Made by a program: the position numbers and the translations under genes. DNA of 64,000 nucleotides from 1-14-0-10-45-29 sp041650255 (GTDB lineage Archaea; Micrarchaeota; Micrarchaeia; Anstonellales; Anstonellaceae), in contig JBAZLL010000004.1 in the NCBI GenBank assembly GCA_041650255.1, positions 1-64,000 of the forward strand. Direction: 5' to 3'. Below are positions 59,400-64,000 of this stretch, one piece after another (position 1 is the stretch's first letter; each line of letters opens with the position of its first letter). The notes under the pieces were generated by a model. The model searched no databases. It had not been told where the DNA came from and saw only the letters and a program-made list of their open reading frames with translations.

Positions 59400-59489
59400 G
59401 CAAATTAATGCAACAGTATTAGATTGATTATAAATAACAAATATAAAGAGGTGAGTGATTATAATAACCTCCGACAGTTTAGTATTCGG

Positions 59490-59642
59490 GCTCCCATCGT
59501 CTAGCCCGGTCAAGGACGTAGCCCTCTCACCCCGCCCTTTTTCTTTCGCTAAAGAAAAAGTGCAGGTTGCGGAAAAAGAAAGGCAATTTGTTTTTTCTTC
59601 CGGAGAAAGGCTAAAGCACGGGTTCAAATCCCGTTGGGAGCG
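59490..59642 (+). tRNA. tRNA-Glu(CTC) with a 78-base intron
   Basis: Acceptor GCTCCCA/TGGGAGC, D arm GTCT/GGAC, anticodon stem TAGCC/GGCTA with loop CTCTCAA after splicing (anticodon CTC), T arm ACGGG/CCCGT with TTCAAAT loop, discriminator G. The gene is interrupted after position 37 (59529). CCA is not encoded. Confidence 0.9.
59530..59607 (+). other. tRNA-Glu intron (bulge-helix-bulge)
   Basis: 78 bases at 37/38. CTCT of the anticodon loop pairs with GGAG at the intron 3' end, with 3-base bulges CAC and AAA. Inside are a perfect 10-bp hairpin (CTTTTTCTTT/AAAGAAAAAG, loop CGCT) and an imperfect CGGAAAAAGAAA/TTTTTTCTTCCG stem: the same two-stem plan as the tRNA-Thr intron. Confidence 0.85.
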
Positions 59643-59723
59643 ATTACACTCGTTTTTCTCTAACCGATACCTATTTAAACATAAAAATACATATTAAATA
59701 ACATAAAGACAGAGGTTTTATTC

Positions 59724-60299
59724 ATGGCATTAGCGTTCAATATAGGTACAAATTTTCCAAAAGAACAGTGTAATTCATGCAAAAATTCTTTTGAAAAATG
59801 CCAATTAGGATTTGAAAAATGCGTCTTCGGCGCCGAAGCAGTCTCACTTCTGAAAAATTCAAAGCTTAAACTATGGATAAATTTGTTCGCTGCTAAAGAG
59901 CTGATAAATGTTTCAATTATAGAGCTCAAAAAGCCGACTCCATCTCCAAGATTACTTGGGGAGTATTATACTGAACTATTGGCACTTTCTAATCCATTTA
60001 CTACTGAAGTGGAAAAAATAAATGATAAAAATATGCCTGATTTGTCATATTATCTTCGCCAACAGCTAAGTCATCATTTCAATACTACATTAACTATTGC
60101 CAGCAATTCGTTATATCTTGTTTACAAATATAACGAAGCTCCAAGCGAGCGCTTACCCTACCTTTTAGACTTGCAATCCAGGCTCGAATCATTTGAATTC
60201 ATCTTAAAAAACTTTGAAAAAAATCCACAGCTTCTGAATTATCTTTTTGATCAGATGCTTCCCACCTCAATTAGCGGTCCAATTTCCCCTTCTTCTTAG
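59724..60299 (+). CDS. Unknown Cys-containing helical protein
   Basis: 191 residues. Four Cys fall near the N-terminus in 'CNSCKNSFEKCQLGFEKC' (residues 16-33), a possible metal or disulfide cluster. Helical segments follow ('LLKNSKLKLWINLFAAKELI', 'LSYYLRQQLSHHFNTTLTIASN'), then a Ser/Pro-rich end. No membrane segment or known family. AGAGG lies 9 bases before ATG 59724, and a TATTTAAACATA box (59670-59681) about 45 bases upstream. It precedes alaS by 59 bases. Confidence 0.65.
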   Translation: MALAFNIGTNFPKEQCNSCKNSFEKCQLGFEKCVFGAEAVSLLKNSKLKLWINLFAAKELINVSIIELKKPTPSPRLLGEYYTELLALSNPFTTEVEKINDKNMPDLSYYLRQQLSHHFNTTLTIASNSLYLVYKYNEAPSERLPYLLDLQSRLESFEFILKNFEKNPQLLNYLFDQMLPTSISGPISPSS

Positions 60300-60358
60300 C
60301 TTTTTTAACTTTCTTGCAGTTAGACAGCCCATAATGTTCAAACTCCGGGCTGATGTTC

Positions 60359-62992
60359 ATGGCTGATAAAAAAGAGCTTTTCGCACAATTTCAAAAAGAT
60401 TACAAAAAACATTACGAGCTTGATGTGCTAAAGCAGAGAGGATATACACGTCAGCAATGCAAATCCTGCAAAAGGCATTTCTGGTCAAAAACACAAAAAG
60501 AATATTGTCAGGATTCCTCCTGTGTCGGCTACGAATTTATCGGAAATCCGGGCTCAAATAAAAAGCTCACTTACACTCAAACATGGAAGGAAATAGAAAA
60601 ATATTTCACAAAACACAATCACAAATCCATAAAGCCATATCCAACGGTTGCAAGATGGCGTGATGATCTCTTTTTCACAATCGCATCAATAAACGATTTT
60701 CAACCTTATGTGGTGTCGGGAGAAATGCCGCCGCCTGCCAACCCGTTAATCGTGCCCCAGCCGTGCATCCGCTTTAGCGATTTGACAAACGTCGGCGTGA
60801 CCGGCAGGCATTACACAAACTTTGTTATGTTTGGGCAATGTGCCTTCAACAACAAAAAAACCGGCGATTTCTATTGGAAAAACGAGGCAATCGAGCACGA
60901 CATAAATTATCTGCTCGCGCTCGGATTAGATGAGAACGACCTCACTTTCAAGGAAGATGTATGGATGGGTGGAGGCAACTTCGGACCGTCAATGGAATAT
61001 TTCTGCAAAGGCATAGAGCTTGGCAACTGTGTCTTTATGCAATATGAAAACCTACCGGATGGAAAATCCCGCGAGCTTGAAACAAAAGTAATAGACATGG
61101 GCGCGGGTCTTGCACGGCTTTGCTGGATAACTCACGGAAGCCCAACCTCTTACGAGCTTGTGTTTGGCGACGTGATAAAAAAGATGAAAGAGCACACGGG
61201 CGTCAGCGTGGACCAGACTCTTTTGCAAGGGTATGCAAAACTTTCCGGAGTAATAGATGTAGAACAGGGGCACACATTGCATTCGGAGCAGGAAAGCATC
61301 GCCAGAAAACTGGGCGTAGATCAAAAAGAGCTCTTTGACTCATTGAATTCACTTTTTTGCCTTTATGCAACCGCCGATCACACATCCACTTTATTGCATA
61401 CAATTACCGACGGACAACTTCCATCAAACGCGGGCGGCGGATACAATTTGCGTTTAATTCTGCGCCGCGCGTTTGGATTTAATGAAGAGTTTGAATGGAA
61501 TCTGGATTGGGCATCAATAATTGAGGCTCATGCAAAAAATCTTGAGCCCATCTTCCCGCACCTAAAAGAAGGCGTTGAAACAACGACAAATGTAATCGGC
61601 GAAGAGCTTGAAAAATACAAAACGACTGCAAAGCGGGCGAAAGGCAAAGTCGCAACTCTTGTTCAGCGCGCATCAAGAGAACAGAGGCAAATCACCTCCG
61701 AAGAGCTCACTACACTATATGTAAGCGACGGCATTCCGCCCGAAATGGTCGCACAAGTTGCAAAAGAGCAAAAACTCAACATATCTATTCCGGAGGATTT
61801 CTATTCTAAATTGCGCCAGGCAGACGAAGGGGTAAAAGCCGCATCAACATTTGATGTACTCGGCTTGCCAAAAACGCACATGCTTTGCTATAATAATGAA
61901 ATAAAATTTGATGGCAAAGTACTGGCAATAAAGGACGGCTGGATTGTTCTTGACCAAACCGCGTTCTATGCAGAATCCGGCGGGCAGGTGTCAGACGAAG
62001 GCACGCTAAACGGGCAAAAAGTTCTTGAAGTGAAAAAAGAGGCGGGCGTAATATTGCACAAAGTCGAACATTCAAACAAATTCATCGTTGGCGATTCGGC
62101 TTTTGGTGAAATACATATGGAACGCAGACGCCAGATAATGGCTCATCATACTGGTGCCCACATACTAAATGTTGCGGCTCGCGATGTGCTCGGAATGCAT
62201 GTATGGCAATGCGGCTCGCACAAAGACGAATTCAAAGCGCATCTTGACCTTACTCATTATCGGAGAATCACCGACAAACAGCTTGATGCAATTGAATTGC
62301 GGGCAAATGAAATAATCGGTGCCGATTTGCCCGTGCACAAAAAAATCTATCCCCGTGAAGAAGCGGAAGAAAAATTCGGATTTAGAATTTATCAGGGTGG
62401 TGCAGTTCCCGGTCTTGAACTTCGCATAATTTCAATTGATGATATTGACCATCAGGCATGCGGCGGCACTCATCTTGACCGAACCGGGCAGGCGGGCTTT
62501 TTCAAAATAGTAAAGCGCGAATCTGTACAAGACGGCGTAGAGCGAATCACTTTCAAATGTTATCTGGCGGCTGTGAAATATGTGCAAGAGCGCGAGCAGA
62601 TAATAACTCAATTGGCGGAAGGTCTCTGCGTGCCTGAAAAGCAGGTCGTTCCTTCAGTGCTAAAATTCTTTGAAGAATGGAAAGAGCGCGGCAAAGCGCT
62701 TGCAAAAATTGAGGAAAAGCTTGCGCTTTCACGCATAAAAGATGAGATTGAGTCCGCAAAGAAAGATGGGCGCAAGGATGTGGAGCTTCTGGGTCTGTCC
62801 TGGTCTTCAAAGCAGGTTGATTTGGCGGCGAAAGAAATTTCGGATGCCGGGCTCGTAGCAGTTCTTTCAAATTCGGAAGGATTTATCGTTGTGTCCGTGC
62901 CGGACGGCTTGGGCGCGAATGCGCTTGAGCTTCTAAAGCAAAAAGGCGCACACGGCGGCGGGGACGCGAAAATTGCAAGGGGCAAACTCTAA
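60359..62992 (+). CDS. alaS: Alanyl-tRNA synthetase (archaeal type)
   Basis: 877 residues from ATG 60359 (ATG 60353 adds two). The archaeal N-terminal zinc finger (CKSCKRHF...CQDSSC) precedes the class II core, with motif 2 'CIRFSDLTNVGVTGRHYTNF' and motif 3 'GGGYNLRLILRRAFG'. The editing domain has the metal ligands HHTGAH and CGGTH, and the C-terminal C-Ala/DHHA1-like domain ends in 'GAHGGGDAKIARGKL'. It charges tRNA-Ala and hydrolyses misacylated Ser/Gly-tRNA. Full length for the family. Confidence 0.95.
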   Translation: MADKKELFAQFQKDYKKHYELDVLKQRGYTRQQCKSCKRHFWSKTQKEYCQDSSCVGYEFIGNPGSNKKLTYTQTWKEIEKYFTKHNHKSIKPYPTVARWRDDLFFTIASINDFQPYVVSGEMPPPANPLIVPQPCIRFSDLTNVGVTGRHYTNFVMFGQCAFNNKKTGDFYWKNEAIEHDINYLLALGLDENDLTFKEDVWMGGGNFGPSMEYFCKGIELGNCVFMQYENLPDGKSRELETKVIDMGAGLARLCWITHGSPTSYELVFGDVIKKMKEHTGVSVDQTLLQGYAKLSGVIDVEQGHTLHSEQESIARKLGVDQKELFDSLNSLFCLYATADHTSTLLHTITDGQLPSNAGGGYNLRLILRRAFGFNEEFEWNLDWASIIEAHAKNLEPIFPHLKEGVETTTNVIGEELEKYKTTAKRAKGKVATLVQRASREQRQITSEELTTLYVSDGIPPEMVAQVAKEQKLNISIPEDFYSKLRQADEGVKAASTFDVLGLPKTHMLCYNNEIKFDGKVLAIKDGWIVLDQTAFYAESGGQVSDEGTLNGQKVLEVKKEAGVILHKVEHSNKFIVGDSAFGEIHMERRRQIMAHHTGAHILNVAARDVLGMHVWQCGSHKDEFKAHLDLTHYRRITDKQLDAIELRANEIIGADLPVHKKIYPREEAEEKFGFRIYQGGAVPGLELRIISIDDIDHQACGGTHLDRTGQAGFFKIVKRESVQDGVERITFKCYLAAVKYVQEREQIITQLAEGLCVPEKQVVPSVLKFFEEWKERGKALAKIEEKLALSRIKDEIESAKKDGRKDVELLGLSWSSKQVDLAAKEISDAGLVAVLSNSEGFIVVSVPDGLGANALELLKQKGAHGGGDAKIARGKL

Positions 62993-63131
62993 GTTTGCCG
63001 TTTTTTTATTTAAAATTTTAAAAATTAATAAAATAGAAATTAACTCTAAATCTAAACTAAAAAATTAACAAAATAGAAATCGAACTAACTCAAAAATAAA
63101 TAAAAAATAGAAATTAAAAATAAAAAAGAAT
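62993..63131. terminator. A/T-rich convergent terminator region
   Basis: 139 bases of very low complexity between convergent alaS and the Cys-rich gene, with a TTTTTTT run right after the alaS stop and repeated AAAATAGAAAT units. No gene seen. Confidence 0.5.
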
Positions 63132-64000
63132 TTATTCCTCTTTCTTTCTTCTTGCAATCGCAATGCCTGCAAGTCCGACAATTCCTGCAGTTGGCAAGCA
63201 ACAGCAGCTCAAATTGCTTGAGTCGCTAACCGCCGAGTTTGCAGTCTTGGTCGTCTTTATCGTTGTCGCACTCACAACATCCGAACTTTCACATGTGTTT
63301 GAAAGCATATCACAAACTTTTCCTGTTCCACACGCAGGGTTGCTGTATTTGCATCCCTGTTTTGTGATACATACTCCGTCCGGGTTCGTTGAAGAATCAC
63401 ATTCCTGCATGCTTGTGCAGGTTATTTTTCCCTCGGATGGAATGTAAGCCGAACATCCTTTCTTTGCAACACAGTGTCCATCATCCTTTGTGTTTGATTC
63501 AACATAACTGCAATTGTATCCTTTTTCACAAGGCGATGTTCCCCATCTGCATCCTTCTCTTACTTCACAGGATTTTCCATCCGATGAAGCTTTCTTTCCT
63601 TCCGGGCATCCACAAGCAGTCGGGTCGTCAACCAAACTCCCACTTGTGCATCTTTTTGGCTTTGTTGAGGAGCACTCTCCAGCTTGAAGTGTCTTTGAGC
63701 CGTCCACACATGTGGTTTTTACACATGCTCCGTCAACCTCGGCGTATCCAGCAAAATTCGCACACGCACATTTGGACATGCCCGTTTTCGAATCTTGCAC
63801 TAATTTGTTAGCAACATCATTTTGCAAGCTCAAGCCGGTTGCAGATGCCGAATCCGGCAAACATGCATACCCCGGCTGTGTTTGTGAGCACTGCCAATAT
63901 CCGGTTCCGTCAGAGCATTTGTTTTCATATACTGCTGACCAACCAATTCCAATAACTGATGCCATAAGCACCATAGTCGCCAATATTATGCCTATCTTCA
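63132..64000 (-). CDS. Exported Cys-rich protein with C-terminal anchor (5' edge of window)
   Basis: The frame runs off the right edge. The bases TG at 64000-63999, followed by AAG ATA GGC, suggest that the ATG starts one base outside and the protein begins MKIGIILATMVLMAS, a signal peptide. The ~250 mature residues hold over 25 Cys in EGF/TIL-like spacing ('CGCPEGKKASSDGKSCE', 'CEKGYNCSY', 'CGTGKVCDMLSNTCE'). A Ser/Thr linker leads to the C-terminus SCCCLPTAGIVGLAGIAIAR + RKKEE, i.e. Cys cluster, membrane helix, basic tail. This layout resembles C-terminal sorting signals such as those recognised by archaeosortases or rhombosortases. A disulfide-rich surface protein is likely; the family is unknown. 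Confidence 0.75.
   Translation of the reverse strand, partial: KIGIILATMVLMASVIGIGWSAVYENKCSDGTGYWQCSQTQPGYACLPDSASATGLSLQNDVANKLVQDSKTGMSKCACANFAGYAEVDGACVKTTCVDGSKTLQAGECSSTKPKRCTSGSLVDDPTACGCPEGKKASSDGKSCEVREGCRWGTSPCEKGYNCSYVESNTKDDGHCVAKKGCSAYIPSEGKITCTSMQECDSSTNPDGVCITKQGCKYSNPACGTGKVCDMLSNTCESSDVVSATTIKTTKTANSAVSDSSNLSCCCLPTAGIVGLAGIAIARRKKEE

Noticed and set aside
59245..59400. Split tRNA 5' half, as in Nanoarchaeum
   Set aside because: The copy ends before the anticodon, is not followed by a pairing GC-rich trailer, and an intact tRNA-Val of the same sequence is adjacent.

Overview
The window is archaeal and probably comes from a small-genome (DPANN-like) lineage. The evidence is archaeal or eukaryote-type information-processing genes: ribosomal proteins L1, L10/P0, L12/P1, S15, S3Ae, L40e and S10, EF-1alpha, both topoisomerase VI subunits, NAC, Alba, a Dim2/Pno1-like KH protein, and archaeal-type AlaRS, AspRS and ValRS. 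Two of the five tRNA genes carry introns at 37/38, and no tRNA gene encodes CCA. Many genes have a TATA-like box about 25 bases before a start codon that lacks a Shine-Dalgarno sequence (leaderless), while internal operon genes carry GGTGA/GAGGTG sites. The pilin-like signal peptide of the QSAMEYLMTYGWA type and the tandem PurP pair fit Diapherotrites/Micrarchaeota-like archaea, but no rRNA is present, so the lineage is inference.

Layout. 1-4303: end of a pilus/secretion locus (disordered protein, two TadC/FlaJ-like membrane proteins, class III signal-peptide pilin). 4611-7858: a PrsW-like membrane protease coupled to a TPR-AAA+ ATPase. 7981-11109: geranylgeranyl reductase-like flavoprotein, PHP phosphoesterase, PLP-dependent alpha-oxoamine synthase. 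11200-13405: two tandem PurP paralogues. 13460-17643: an operon of a second TadC-like protein, its secretion ATPase, a DUF192 protein and a cis-prenyltransferase. 17798-20177: DUF2797-like protein, cobalamin adenosyltransferase, presenilin-like protease. 20226-22125: L1-L10-L12 operon behind a structured leader. 22349-26373: lipoprotein, membrane transglutaminase-like protein, metallo-beta-lactamase-fold enzyme. 26547-34100: ValRS, XTP pyrophosphatase, S15, S3Ae, zinc ribbon, NAC, HAD phosphatase, methionine aminopeptidase, endonuclease III. 34129-41193 (minus): HTH protein, unknown helical protein, Top6A, Top6B, KH protein, a candidate C/D box sRNA, S10, EF-1alpha. 41339-45646: unknown proteins, L40e, tRNA-Thr (intron), tRNA-Leu, a Cys-repeat lipoprotein, tRNA-Asn. 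51918-64000: nucleotidyltransferase, DUF460, Alba, NusA-like KH, AspRS, an unknown repeat protein, zinc-ribbon/J-domain protein, tRNA-Val with a broken second copy, tRNA-Glu (intron), AlaRS, and a secreted Cys-rich protein.

The standout is 45636-51858. About 6.2 kb lies between the 3' end of tRNA-Asn and a second copy of its last bases (12-bp direct repeat GATCTGGGGCGA), as expected for an element integrated at a tRNA gene. It holds one minus-strand operon of five unrecognised proteins, four membrane proteins and one large helical protein, whose AT-rich composition differs from the neighbours. No integrase is visible. This is the best candidate for an undescribed system, possibly a membrane-associated defence or conflict module.

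A second cluster of oddities is the tRNA region at 58500-59650. It has a 5' copy of tRNA-Val interrupted by a 94-base array of hairpins, and an intergenic element resembling the hairpin-rich introns of tRNA-Thr and tRNA-Glu.
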